Shown here: one piece after another, positions 44,247-52,314 of the stretch
Position numbering within the stretch: the stretch's first letter is position 1
Layout of the letters: each line of letters opens with the position of its first letter
Origin: Prevotellaceae bacterium
Lineage (GTDB): Bacteria; Bacteroidota; Bacteroidia; Bacteroidales; Muribaculaceae
NCBI GenBank assembly: GCA_021772015.1
Contig: JAETNS010000004.1
Span: forward strand, 62,001 to 126,000
Direction: 5' to 3'
DNA: 64,000 bases
Notes under the pieces: generated by a model
Databases searched by the model: none
The model's input: the letters and a program-made list of their open reading frames with translations, nothing else
What the model was told of the DNA's origin: nothing
Program-made: the position numbers and the translations under genes

Positions 44247-45065
44247 TCATTTGTATTCAGTCAATTCATCGGGGTGGAATACTACGGAAGCTTCAGCCAC
44301 CGAGGCGGCAAGGAAATATCCAAGGCAGAAATCACCGGAAAAGATCTGCGGCCCGTTACTTGTGCCGTTGCTTATAGCCTCAAGGTAATCATGAATCTCA
44401 CGGCTGACAGGTGTCACTTTTACAGACACGATATCCCCATCGCGCAACGCAGTGTCATCCTCTTCCTCGGAAAGATCTTTTCTCGAAGTCATCATGACTT
44501 CATCTATCTGACCGTTTACCGCGAGCACGTCATCTATCACCGACCACATGTAAGCCTCCCCGTTTCTGTATACCCTCACCCAATAACAATCGCCGTTGAC
44601 CGCAGGATCATCCGAGAAAGAGACTTGCAGGACAGCGACATAATCATATGGCATCTTTATCCATTGAAACTCCATAGCTGAAATCGACACGGAAGGCAAC
44701 ATAGCCGATGTGGCCGAATATTCGTTACCGTCGTAAGCAACCGACAGGCGGTAATGATGCCCTGCCACCCCGGGCTGATCTCCAATGAAATTTCCGGATT
44801 TGTCCGGGACAAGCTCTGACAAAGTCCCGTCGGTAATGTCAAGAACAGTCACTCGGGCATCCGTCACTGCCACCCGGTTCATAGGCTCATCCATCGGTGT
44901 GGTATGGGTGATCCTGACCGATGCGCCGTCTTGTGTGACAGCCCCTTCGATGACAGTCAACGGCGATATGTCGTGATACTCGAAATCAAGTTCTTTCTCA
45001 CAAGAAAAGAAAATTGCCGAGAGGGAGAAAACCGACAATCCGTAGATATATCTGCAGATTTTCAT
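44247..45065 (-). CDS. DUF4249 lipoprotein
   Basis: 272 aa. Lipoprotein signal ends IFFSC (Cys22), followed by KELDFEYHDISPLTVIEGAVTQDG, the usual beginning of DUF4249 proteins, and beta-rich repeats (VRITHTTPMDEPMNRVAVTDARVTV, YRLSVAYDGNEYSATSAMLP). DUF4249 proteins are regularly encoded beside TonB receptors in Bacteroidota and are thought to be surface partners; here the receptor gene ends five bases upstream. Molecular role unknown. Confidence 0.9.
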   Translation of the reverse strand: MKICRYIYGLSVFSLSAIFFSCEKELDFEYHDISPLTVIEGAVTQDGASVRITHTTPMDEPMNRVAVTDARVTVLDITDGTLSELVPDKSGNFIGDQPGVAGHHYRLSVAYDGNEYSATSAMLPSVSISAMEFQWIKMPYDYVAVLQVSFSDDPAVNGDCYWVRVYRNGEAYMWSVIDDVLAVNGQIDEVMMTSRKDLSEEEDDTALRDGDIVSVKVTPVSREIHDYLEAISNGTSNGPQIFSGDFCLGYFLAASVAEASVVFHPDELTEYK

Positions 45066-45070
45066 ATTGA

Positions 45071-47233
45071 TCAGAATTTCAAAGTATAGGAAACCGACGG
45101 CACAATGCCGTAAAGTGACTGCTGGACAGCCCGCGTCCCGGATGGTTTCGTCGGGTCATCCTCAAAGTAGACTACAAACGGACTGTAATGGTTATAGGCG
45201 TTGTAAAGACCGAAAGCCCATTGGGTCGTGAACCGCCGCCCATGTTTTGTATATGTGGCCGAAAGGTCAAGACGATGGGAGGATGGGGTCAGATAGCCGT
45301 TACGCTCCGAATAATAGTAACATGTCGTGCCGTCAAGCTCATATTTCACATCCGGGGCGGTCAACGGTTGCCCTGAAGAGAAAGTCCATGAGCCGGAGAG
45401 AGTCCAGTGATCATCAATCTTGAAAATCGCCACCAAAGCCAGGGCATTACGACGGTCGTTTGATGAGTTATACCATTTTCCCCCGTTAATTCCGGGGATT
45501 TTAGTCCGGGTGTGGCTCAATGAATATGAGATCCATCCCGTCAATCGCCCGGAGTTTTTTCTGAACATCAGTTCAAGACCATAACTACGCCCCTTTCCGC
45601 CAAGGATTAAGCTTTCGAGATTCACATGGGAAAACATGGTGCGTCCATCCCGGAAATCATATATGTTTCTTATGGATTTCCAATATCCCTCGGCAGACCA
45701 GTCATAGTCACCGTCGGAAGTCATCCCTGTATAACCGATTCCATATTGCAACCCTTTTTCCGGTTTCACACCGGCAGATGTCAGGGCATAGCGGTCAAAG
45801 GGGAAACTTGTCGTGGTCGATCGGATAGCGTGGAGATTCTGGGTTGTCATGCTGACACCGGCCTTTATATTGTGGTTGCGCGTCATGTCATATTTCAGAC
45901 TGATCCTCGGCTCGGGTGAAAAATATGTTTTGGATGAAAAATCAGGCATTGGGCCGGTAATGGCCGAATATCTGTGGAAACAATCAGCCGATAGAGCCGA
46001 GAAAAGGCTAAATCTTATTCCGGCCGATATCGAGAACCGTTCACGAAATGTCCCCTCATATGTTGCCCACATGGCATTCTGCCATCCCGAACGGATTTCC
46101 TTTTCATTCACATAGTCGTTTATAAGAAACTCCGCTGACTTTACCCGTATCAGTTCCGAGCGCAATCCAAATTCCAGCGATTGGTTTTCAGAGAAAGCAT
46201 ATATTGCCTTTCCGTTCAGAGAGATATTCCTTATGTACTCATCGAGTTTCTGGTCTGTCCGCATGACAGACATACTCATATCGGCGGTGTAATTGGTCAA
46301 TGACCCTGTCGTAGAGAACCGCCAGGGCCCACCTCTCGAAACAAGCCAACTTACAGACGCGCCGAGATTCCCCCAGTCCATCTTCATCAGATCGCTTATC
46401 CCCATATTGTCATGGCCGGCGATAAACGACACGTCAACGTAATCTCCATGACCGGACTGATATCGGAGTTTGGCCGTAACATCATAGAAATTCATGACCG
46501 TGTGACTGTATTGCGGGATCATCTTAAGGAAGAGGTCTACGTATGAACGCCGCGCGGTCACAGCGAACGAGAGACGGTCTTTGACAACAGGCCCCTCCGC
46601 CGCGATCTTGGCGGCAAGCAGACCGATTGTGGCCGAGCCGTGATAGCTCTCCATATCTCCCGGCGAGATGGATGTGTCAAGAACTGACGCGGTCGCACCT
46701 CCGAATGAGGCCGGAATCGGACCTTTATACAAGGTAGCGCGCCCGATAGCGTCATCATTGAATGTTGAGAATATGCCCATCACATGGGATGGATTGTACA
46801 ATGTTATGCCGTCAAGTTGCACAAGATTCTGAGACGCTGATCCACCTCTCACCTCAAAGCCACCGGCTCCTTCCCCTTCTCCGTGAACACCGGGCATCAA
46901 CGTGATCGATTTTATGATATCTGTCTCCCCGAACAAGGCAGGAATGACCGCGAGCTTGCTCAATTCAAGGTGCTCGGCTCCGAGACTGATTTCGGTTATA
47001 CGCTGTCGGGCCGACTGACCGGTAACCACCACTTCCTGCAACTCTTCCTGAAGGTCAGGGGTCTCGGCGACATCCCTTATGACAGCCAGACTGTCAACCT
47101 CAAGCGATTCCGCCGCCTCATGCATATTGCCTCCATAGGCGGGAGTGCAGGCCAATGTCATTCCAGTCAATACCAAGGGACTGATCGCGACACTGCTTAG
47201 GCATTTCTTTGCTTTAATTGCCATCAATCTCAA
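45071..47233 (-). CDS. TonB-dependent receptor (DUF4249 partner)
   Basis: 720 aa, shorter than SusC types and without a carboxypeptidase-like N-terminal domain. A signal peptide (LVLTGMTLACTPAYG) is followed by a TonB-box-like ELQEVVVTGQSARQR, the plug (FGETDIIKSITLMPGVHGEGEGAGGFEVRGGSASQ in parts), and a barrel ending in SVSYTLKF. ATG 47224 is an alternative start. Receptor and DUF4249 lipoprotein form an operon with five bases between them. Ligand unknown; the regulator-like lipoprotein gene just upstream is a possible controller. Confidence 0.93.
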   Translation of the reverse strand: MRLMAIKAKKCLSSVAISPLVLTGMTLACTPAYGGNMHEAAESLEVDSLAVIRDVAETPDLQEELQEVVVTGQSARQRITEISLGAEHLELSKLAVIPALFGETDIIKSITLMPGVHGEGEGAGGFEVRGGSASQNLVQLDGITLYNPSHVMGIFSTFNDDAIGRATLYKGPIPASFGGATASVLDTSISPGDMESYHGSATIGLLAAKIAAEGPVVKDRLSFAVTARRSYVDLFLKMIPQYSHTVMNFYDVTAKLRYQSGHGDYVDVSFIAGHDNMGISDLMKMDWGNLGASVSWLVSRGGPWRFSTTGSLTNYTADMSMSVMRTDQKLDEYIRNISLNGKAIYAFSENQSLEFGLRSELIRVKSAEFLINDYVNEKEIRSGWQNAMWATYEGTFRERFSISAGIRFSLFSALSADCFHRYSAITGPMPDFSSKTYFSPEPRISLKYDMTRNHNIKAGVSMTTQNLHAIRSTTTSFPFDRYALTSAGVKPEKGLQYGIGYTGMTSDGDYDWSAEGYWKSIRNIYDFRDGRTMFSHVNLESLILGGKGRSYGLELMFRKNSGRLTGWISYSLSHTRTKIPGINGGKWYNSSNDRRNALALVAIFKIDDHWTLSGSWTFSSGQPLTAPDVKYELDGTTCYYYSERNGYLTPSSHRLDLSATYTKHGRRFTTQWAFGLYNAYNHYSPFVVYFEDDPTKPSGTRAVQQSLYGIVPSVSYTLKF

Positions 47234-47267
47234 TATACCTTAGAAATCAAAACCTTTGTTTACCTTG

Positions 47268-47275
47268 CAAAGGTA
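47268..47275 (-). promoter_or_regulatory. -7 box for the TonB receptor/DUF4249 operon
   Basis: TACCTTTG on the minus strand, leader of about 30 bases. Confidence 0.6.
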
Positions 47276-47397
47276 GTGAAATTCCGATTAACCCGCGCAC
47301 ACATTGAGACAAAATACCCATTTTACGCGACAAAACGCATTTATACGCCATTTAACCCCGATATCGCCAACCAAGGTTAACCATAAGCGAGCTTCCT

Positions 47398-48414
47398 TTA
47401 AAAAACAGTCAGAAACAAGGAGGCATGAGACATTCCGGAAGAGGTTATCTTGGCTTTCAGACGCGATTTCCGCTTGTACACCACATCAAGGCTTTCTCCT
47501 AACAACAATGCGATAGTCCTGTTGGAAAAATTGCATGACAGATACAACATCAGCCTGTATTCCTCCAATCTGATGTCAGGCCACTCACCACGCAGAATAT
47601 CCATCATCCCGCCTCGGCAGTCATTGACACATCTTTCCATTTCCGACAACATCTCTTTGTCTGATTTCAAGGCATCGATCTGCGATTTTACCTTCTCGGC
47701 AACAGCCTTGCGTTCGATTTTTGTACCTTGCGATTCATAGTAAGTGCCGCAAAGTTCATCAATCGTGTCAAACCGTCGGGATAGGATTGATGACAATTTC
47801 GATTCAAGCTCCGAACACACCGACCTCTCCCGGGAAATTCCTTCCCGCAATCCGGAAGCCTCCGCCATCAGAGTCTCATATTGGACCGACCGTAGTCTCA
47901 ACCGTCCTCTCTGTCTTACAATAATCATTCCTGCCAGCATTATTACGGCAAATCCGGCTAACAGATATTTCTCTCTGTCCGCTCTTTCTTTATATAACAG
48001 CCACTCTCTTTCCTTGGCCAGATACATGGCCGAGAAGAAAGACATCCGTTCACCGGGATTGGCAGGCAGCGATTCAAGCCTCTGACGGGCGAGTTTTATT
48101 CTTTCAAGTTCATCCTCACCCCCATGGTTTGAATAATAATCCGACGCTATGTCAGGGATCGTGTCAGTCGGGGCATATACCCCATTTGCAGCCATCGCCT
48201 CGCTATAGAGCAACGCCCAACGCGCTATCGTAGAGGAGTCATCAAAGGCTGTCACGTCAAGACCGTTCAATCTCTCAAGCGCCTTCAACGGATCCTCCTC
48301 CAATAAGGATTGAGCTTCGTCAAGTTCGCGTCCGTATCGCGAGCCCGAGCAAGAGCATCCCGTAATCACAAACAATATGATGACATACAGCAATGTACGC
48401 ATGATTTTTATCAT
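47398..48414 (-). CDS. Lipoprotein-type membrane regulator with C-terminal helix-turn-helix
   Basis: 338 aa. The N-terminus has a lipobox (FVITGC), a short TPR-like segment (LDEAQSLLEEDPLKALERLNGL), one membrane span near residue 155 (YLLAGFAVIMLAGMIIV), a coiled coil and a C-terminal LuxR-like HTH (YRLMLYLSCNFSNRTIALLLGESLDVVYKRKSRLKAKI). Related proteins in Bacteroidota are longer, with more TPRs, so this one is a short form. It presumably reads an envelope signal and acts on DNA inside the cell; topology with both a lipobox and a cytosolic HTH is odd but recurrent. ATG 48402 is an alternative start. Sits upstream of the TonB receptor operon on the same strand, a likely target. Confidence 0.82.
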   Translation of the reverse strand: MIKIMRTLLYVIILFVITGCSCSGSRYGRELDEAQSLLEEDPLKALERLNGLDVTAFDDSSTIARWALLYSEAMAANGVYAPTDTIPDIASDYYSNHGGEDELERIKLARQRLESLPANPGERMSFFSAMYLAKEREWLLYKERADREKYLLAGFAVIMLAGMIIVRQRGRLRLRSVQYETLMAEASGLREGISRERSVCSELESKLSSILSRRFDTIDELCGTYYESQGTKIERKAVAEKVKSQIDALKSDKEMLSEMERCVNDCRGGMMDILRGEWPDIRLEEYRLMLYLSCNFSNRTIALLLGESLDVVYKRKSRLKAKITSSGMSHASLFLTVF

Positions 48415-48429
48415 TTATAGAGTTCATCG

Positions 48430-48437
48430 CAAAGTTA
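48430..48437 (-). promoter_or_regulatory. -7 box for the lipoprotein HTH regulator
   Basis: TAACTTTG on the minus strand, 16 bases before ATG 48414 and 28 before ATG 48402. Confidence 0.65.
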
Positions 48438-48496
48438 CGACATTCCTCCGAAATAATCCTTTTTTTATGTTTTTTTGAAAAAAGTCTTGGAAAAAT

Positions 48497-48527
48497 TTTG
48501 CCAGTTTAAAAATAGTCCCTACCTTTG
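48497..48527 (+). promoter_or_regulatory. Promoter of tRNA-Gln
   Basis: TTTG (48497-48500), 19-base spacer, TACCTTTG (48520-48527); a 60-base leader precedes the tRNA. Confidence 0.8.
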
Positions 48528-48594
48528 CACACGTCAAACGACAACAACCACATCAACCGGTCAAGCGAGACCATCAAGAGTTGAAACAACAGAT

Positions 48595-48665
48595 TGTCTT
48601 GTGGTGTAATGGTAGCACGTCGGATTCTGGTTCCGCCTGTGGGGGTTCGAATCCCTCCAAGACAA
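48595..48665 (+). tRNA. tRNA-Gln (CTG anticodon)
   Basis: 71 bases. Acceptor TGTCTTG/CAAGACA, D-arm GTG/CAC, anticodon loop TTCTGGT (anticodon CTG) on stem TCGGA/TCCGC with a 27-43 mismatch, T-arm GGGGG-TTCGAAT-CCCTC. Discriminator A; no CCA encoded. Confidence 0.95.
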
Positions 48666-48669
48666 CATT

Positions 48670-48698
48670 AGCTCCTGTAACACAGGAGCTTTTTTTTA
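48670..48698 (+). terminator. Terminator after tRNA-Gln
   Basis: AGCTCCTGT/ACAGGAGCT (9 bp, loop AAC) followed by eight T. Confidence 0.9.
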
Positions 48699-48710
48699 TT
48701 TTTATATCTG

Positions 48711-49127
48711 ATGAAAAACTTGGTATACACCCCTGAAAATATATCATCCCTCGGTCCGGATGAGGTTTTCGTGTTTGGTAGCAACCTGAAAGGGCTCCAT
48801 GCCGGCGGTGCCGCAAGGACAGCACTCAGGTTGTTCGGAGCGAAAATGGGACAAGGTGTCGGCATGCAGGGACAATCATATGCCATACCGACGATGCAAG
48901 GAGGGATTGAAACCATCAGACCATATGTAGATGACTTCATCCGGTTTGCCCGACAGCGTAGTCAGACCACTTTCTATGTCACCCGGATAGGTTGCGGCAT
49001 AGCAGGATTCTCCGACGAGGAGATCGCTCCCCTTTTTGACAAAGCCCTGGAGCTTCGGAATGTCCGCCTTCCGGAATCATTCGTGAGGATCATGCTCCAA
49101 CGCCGCGAATCAGGAAGATCGCAGTAG
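48711..49127 (+). CDS. Small macro-like protein of the phage A1S_2505-type family
   Basis: 138 aa. Starts MKNLVYTPENISSLGPDEVFVFGSNLKG-like with GSNL-GLHAGGAA, QGQSYAIPT, TFYVTRIGCGIAGFSDEEIAPLF and NVRLPESF, the signature order of a small family seen in phages and bacteria (A1S_2505-like, from memory). The IGCG and GSN loops look like an ADP-ribose-binding macro-related fold, but this is not proven. It begins 12 bases after the tRNA-Gln terminator and ends before a hairpin, so it is an isolated gene next to a tRNA. Confidence 0.78.
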   Translation: MKNLVYTPENISSLGPDEVFVFGSNLKGLHAGGAARTALRLFGAKMGQGVGMQGQSYAIPTMQGGIETIRPYVDDFIRFARQRSQTTFYVTRIGCGIAGFSDEEIAPLFDKALELRNVRLPESFVRIMLQRRESGRSQ

Positions 49128-49172
49128 AGCTAACAAGAAAGGGATTGAATGACTTCAGGGAAAGAGACACTA

Positions 49173-49204
49173 CCGTCCTGCCAAGTAAATACTTGACAGG
49201 ACGG
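49173..49204. terminator. Hairpin between convergent genes
   Basis: CCGTCCTG/CAGGACGG plus CAAGT/ACTTG, one mismatch, loop AAAT. Sits between the small macro-like gene and the Lrp-type gene. Confidence 0.7.
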
Positions 49205-49234
49205 CAGGTAGTATAACGGATCGTAAATCGGTTG

Positions 49235-49702
49235 TTATTCCTTATTCTCGACGGGAAGGGCGCGGGAGAAGACTTCGCGGAACGAGACAATAGTCTCGGT
49301 ACGGAGCAGCCCCATCGGCTGAAGCTTGTCGTGAATTAAATGGAGAAGATGCTCGTTGTCACGGGCATAGATTTTTACGAGCATATCATATTGGCCTGTG
49401 GTGAAATGGACCTCTGTCACTTCAGGAACTGTCCGCAACTTAGCGATGATATCATCGAATGAGGCGGCTTCCTTGAGGTAGATTCCGACAAACGCACAAG
49501 TGTCATAACCGAGGGTAGTGGGCTTGATAAGCGCACGCGATCCCTCAAGGATATTGGTGGCCTGGAGTTTGGCTATACGCTGATGGATTGCGGCGCCACT
49601 GACGCCACACTCGCGGGCGATTTCGAGGAAAGGCTTCCTTCCGTTGTCTACGAGCATCTGGAGGATCTTGGTGTCCAGTTTGTCAATTTGTAATCGGGCC
49701 AT
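49235..49702 (-). CDS. Lrp/AsnC family transcriptional regulator
   Basis: 155 aa, standard length. N-terminal helix-turn-helix (LDTKILQMLVDNGRKPFLEIARECGVSGAAIHQRIAKLQ) and C-terminal RAM ligand-binding domain (CAFVGIYLKEAASFDDI, VTEVHFTTGQYDMLVKIYARD). Such proteins form octamers and respond to amino acids. Targets are not evident; the divergent GNAT gene 228 bp away is a candidate. Has a full promoter and a leader of about 95 bases. Confidence 0.93.
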   Translation of the reverse strand: MARLQIDKLDTKILQMLVDNGRKPFLEIARECGVSGAAIHQRIAKLQATNILEGSRALIKPTTLGYDTCAFVGIYLKEAASFDDIIAKLRTVPEVTEVHFTTGQYDMLVKIYARDNEHLLHLIHDKLQPMGLLRTETIVSFREVFSRALPVENKE

Positions 49703-49804
49703 GGTAATTATCGGTTAAATTTAATATTCCCTTTGATTGGCAAATACGGCTGAATTTTAGGAAGATTTTTGTTTCCTCTTAAGAGTCTCAACCGCATTTC
49801 GATA

Positions 49805-49836
49805 CAAATTTAGTAATAAACATTTTAAATCCCAAA
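49805..49836 (-). promoter_or_regulatory. Promoter of the Lrp-type gene
   Basis: Minus strand: TTTG (49833-49836), 20-base spacer, TAAATTTG (49805-49812). Confidence 0.7.
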
Positions 49837-49898
49837 TTTATTTTGCTTAAAATTTCATATCAAGGATGGTTTTTGAGCCACTTTTGCAAAAAAATGGC

Positions 49899-49906
49899 TA
49901 TATTTG
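49899..49906 (+). promoter_or_regulatory. -7 box for the GNAT gene
   Basis: TATATTTG, about 20 bases of leader before the ATG at 49931. Confidence 0.6.
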
Positions 49907-49930
49907 TAGTTGGATAAAATATCGTCATAG

Positions 49931-50464
49931 ATGGAAATAATATTTAAAAAAATAACATCCACCGCCAATATACCACTGGAAATCAAAGATTTATACCATT
50001 CCGCTTTCCCGGAGAACGAAAGGCGCGAATGGGCGGAGTTGTGCCTGCGCATAAACGCCGAAGAACCGGTATTTAATTTTTATGTTTTACAACACAATTC
50101 CGAACCGATAGGATTCATCACTCTCTGGAACCTCCCGGGTGTCTTGTATTGCGAACATTTCGCCATCAACTCCCGATTGCGTGGAAAAGGATTGGGAACA
50201 GATGTTATGAAAGAATTGCTCGCGATGGCAGCTGACAGAGCGTTGGTGCTGGAGGTGGAGCTGCCCGAAGAATCGGATATTGCAGCGAGTCGAGTGAAAT
50301 TCTACGAGAGATGCGGAATGACAGCGATGGATGATTTCCCCTATTGGCAGCCGCCATATCGCGCCGGGCAACCGGAAGTGCCGCTGATGCTCATGACATC
50401 CCGCCCGCTCCCCGATCCCACCGGATTTGTGATGATTCTCCATACTATCGTGTATAACCAATAA
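49931..50464 (+). CDS. GNAT family N-acetyltransferase
   Basis: 177 aa. The acetyl-CoA-binding motif is RLRGKGLGTDVMKELL, and the fold runs from SAFPENERREWAELCLRI through GFITLWNLPGVLYCEHFAINS to VKFYERCGMTAMDDFPYWQPPY. Substrate unknown. It ends eight bases before the ZnuA-like gene, so the two are probably on one transcript. Confidence 0.88.
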   Translation: MEIIFKKITSTANIPLEIKDLYHSAFPENERREWAELCLRINAEEPVFNFYVLQHNSEPIGFITLWNLPGVLYCEHFAINSRLRGKGLGTDVMKELLAMAADRALVLEVELPEESDIAASRVKFYERCGMTAMDDFPYWQPPYRAGQPEVPLMLMTSRPLPDPTGFVMILHTIVYNQ

Positions 50465-50472
50465 CCCGGAGG

Positions 50473-51384
50473 ATGCGAATCAAACTCCTTGTTTACGCAG
50501 CCGTCGGATTAATGTCGATTCTCACATGCGGCTGCTCATCTGATAAGAACAACCACGACATACGGAATGGCAGGAATGTCGTTGTCGTGACCATTCCCCC
50601 TTTGGAATACTTTGTCAAAGGGATTGGAGGCGACAAAGTCGACATAGAGTGCATCGCTCCGGCGTCGGCCGACCCGGAGACCTTCGAGCCCTCGATGGCC
50701 CAGTTGCGGAAAGCCTCCCAGGCAGAATTCCTGCTGACTGTCGGACTGCTCCCTTTTGAGGATAAGGTAGTCCAAACTATCAGCGACTCCAATCCCAGCA
50801 TCAAGATAGTGGAACTTGCCGACTCGATTGATTTGATCGAAGGGACCCATGACCATGGCCACAAAGATGGCCTCGACTGCCACCACGGAGACAATGGCGC
50901 ATATGACCCGCATATCTGGACATCCCTGCGCAACGCCCGGATCATGGCACGCAACACATGCCGGGCTTTGACAGAGAGGTTTCCCGATGACAGCCTTTAC
51001 TTCAAGACACGGCTTGACAGCCTCGACCACCGCCTTGACTCCATTGACCGTCGGCTTTCCTCACAACTTGAATCGGTCAAAGGTAAAGCCATACTCGTAT
51101 GGCATCCGTCGTTAAGTTATTTTGCCCGCGATTACGGACTAAGGCAACTCGCAGTCGGTCAGGAACACAAGGAATTCTCCATAACCGGATTGCAGGCACG
51201 GCTCGATCATGTAATTGAGGAGAGGCCTTTGGCTTTTTTCTATCAAAGAGAATACGACAACCGCCAGTCACTGACCATCACACGTGAGACGGGACTGGAA
51301 CCTGTCATTATCACACCGCTGTCACCTGACATTGAGGAAGCTGTATGTAAAGCAGCCTACACTCTGGTTCCATCTGCAAAATGA
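50473..51384 (+). CDS. ZnuA-like metal ABC transporter binding lipoprotein
   Basis: 303 aa. Lipoprotein signal ends LTCGC. The cluster A-1 metal-binding fold is clear: VVTIPPLEYFVKGIGGDKVDIECI, AEFLLTVGLLPFEDK, a histidine-rich loop (THDHGHKDGLDCHHGD), AYDPHIWTSLRNA, and KAILVWHPSLSYFARDYGL. It would capture zinc or manganese outside the inner membrane. The usual first histidine ligand (DPHxxEPS) is glutamate here (ADPETFEPS), which may shift metal preference. The ABC ATPase follows 79 bp later, but no permease gene is present. Confidence 0.88.
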   Translation: MRIKLLVYAAVGLMSILTCGCSSDKNNHDIRNGRNVVVVTIPPLEYFVKGIGGDKVDIECIAPASADPETFEPSMAQLRKASQAEFLLTVGLLPFEDKVVQTISDSNPSIKIVELADSIDLIEGTHDHGHKDGLDCHHGDNGAYDPHIWTSLRNARIMARNTCRALTERFPDDSLYFKTRLDSLDHRLDSIDRRLSSQLESVKGKAILVWHPSLSYFARDYGLRQLAVGQEHKEFSITGLQARLDHVIEERPLAFFYQREYDNRQSLTITRETGLEPVIITPLSPDIEEAVCKAAYTLVPSAK

Positions 51385-51463
51385 ACGTCTCCCCTCTTTT
51401 CTAAGATGACAGACAGAATAATTATTATAATCACATTAATATATAATAGCAGCACGAACACGG

Positions 51464-52204
51464 ATGAAAGATCTGCCTGAACCATTATCAATATCATCAA
51501 ATCCTACTGTAAAAAGAGAGCATGGCTCTGCGGCCATCAAGCTGTCGGATGTCAGTATTAAATGGAATCAAAAGGAGATCCTGTCAAAAGTCGACCTCAC
51601 CGTAGACCGTGGCGATTTCATAGCCATAACCGGCCCTAACGGAGGGGGCAAGACGACTCTTCTCAGGATAATATTGAAACTGCTTGAGCCGACTTCCGGC
51701 AAAGTAGAATATCTGACCCAAGGAGGAGAATCCACCGACCGATTGCCGATCGGCTATCTTCCACAAAAGAATATGATCGATTCCCGCTTTCCGATCACCG
51801 TAGAAGAGGTAATAGCATCCGGCCTTTTGTCTGACAAGAGTGCAACCGAATCCTTCATAAAAGATCGAGTCCGTGAAATCCTCGACATAATCGATCTCGC
51901 CGAACAGGCGCGCCAGACTATCGGGAATCTATCGGGAGGGCAACTACAGAGGGCATTGCTCGGCCGTGCCCTGATATCGCATCCTTCAATTCTTGTCCTT
52001 GACGAACCATTGAGCTATATCGACAAAAGATTTGAAGGACGGTTATATGACCTGATCGGTTCATTACCGCTGTCTACCACCATCCTTCTGGTCTCCCATG
52101 AGATGAGTGTGATCTCGGGAATGGCGACGCGGCATATAATCGTGGACCACACGGTCCATGAGTGCACCTCACATCATCATTTCATTCCCTCTCCGTGTCC
52201 CTGA
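51464..52204 (+). CDS. ZnuC-like metal ABC transporter ATPase
   Basis: 246 aa. Walker A GPNGGGKTTLL, Q-loop in LPQKNMID, signature LSGGQLQRALLGRAL, Walker B ILVLDEPL and the switch histidine in VSHE are all intact, so it should be an active ATPase. A histidine-rich tail (HECTSHHHF) recalls metal transporters. An N-terminal extension of about 25 residues precedes the ABC domain; a later start is possible. It pairs with the binding protein upstream; the membrane permease must be encoded elsewhere. Confidence 0.88.
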   Translation: MKDLPEPLSISSNPTVKREHGSAAIKLSDVSIKWNQKEILSKVDLTVDRGDFIAITGPNGGGKTTLLRIILKLLEPTSGKVEYLTQGGESTDRLPIGYLPQKNMIDSRFPITVEEVIASGLLSDKSATESFIKDRVREILDIIDLAEQARQTIGNLSGGQLQRALLGRALISHPSILVLDEPLSYIDKRFEGRLYDLIGSLPLSTTILLVSHEMSVISGMATRHIIVDHTVHECTSHHHFIPSPCP

Positions 52205-52251
52205 CGTAAAACTCCGCAATTCTCCGGGAAACAACAGACTCATACCAATAT

Positions 52252-52296
52252 AAAAAAGCAGTCCTCCAGGCTATGTACCTGTCGGACTGCTTTTTT
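52252..52296. terminator. Bidirectional terminator between znuC-like and parvulin genes
   Basis: AAAAAAGCAGTCC/GGACTGCTTTTTT with an inner CAGG/CCTG helix; A and T runs on both sides. Confidence 0.85.
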
Positions 52297-52314
52297 CATT
52301 CAATCAAAAGTCGT

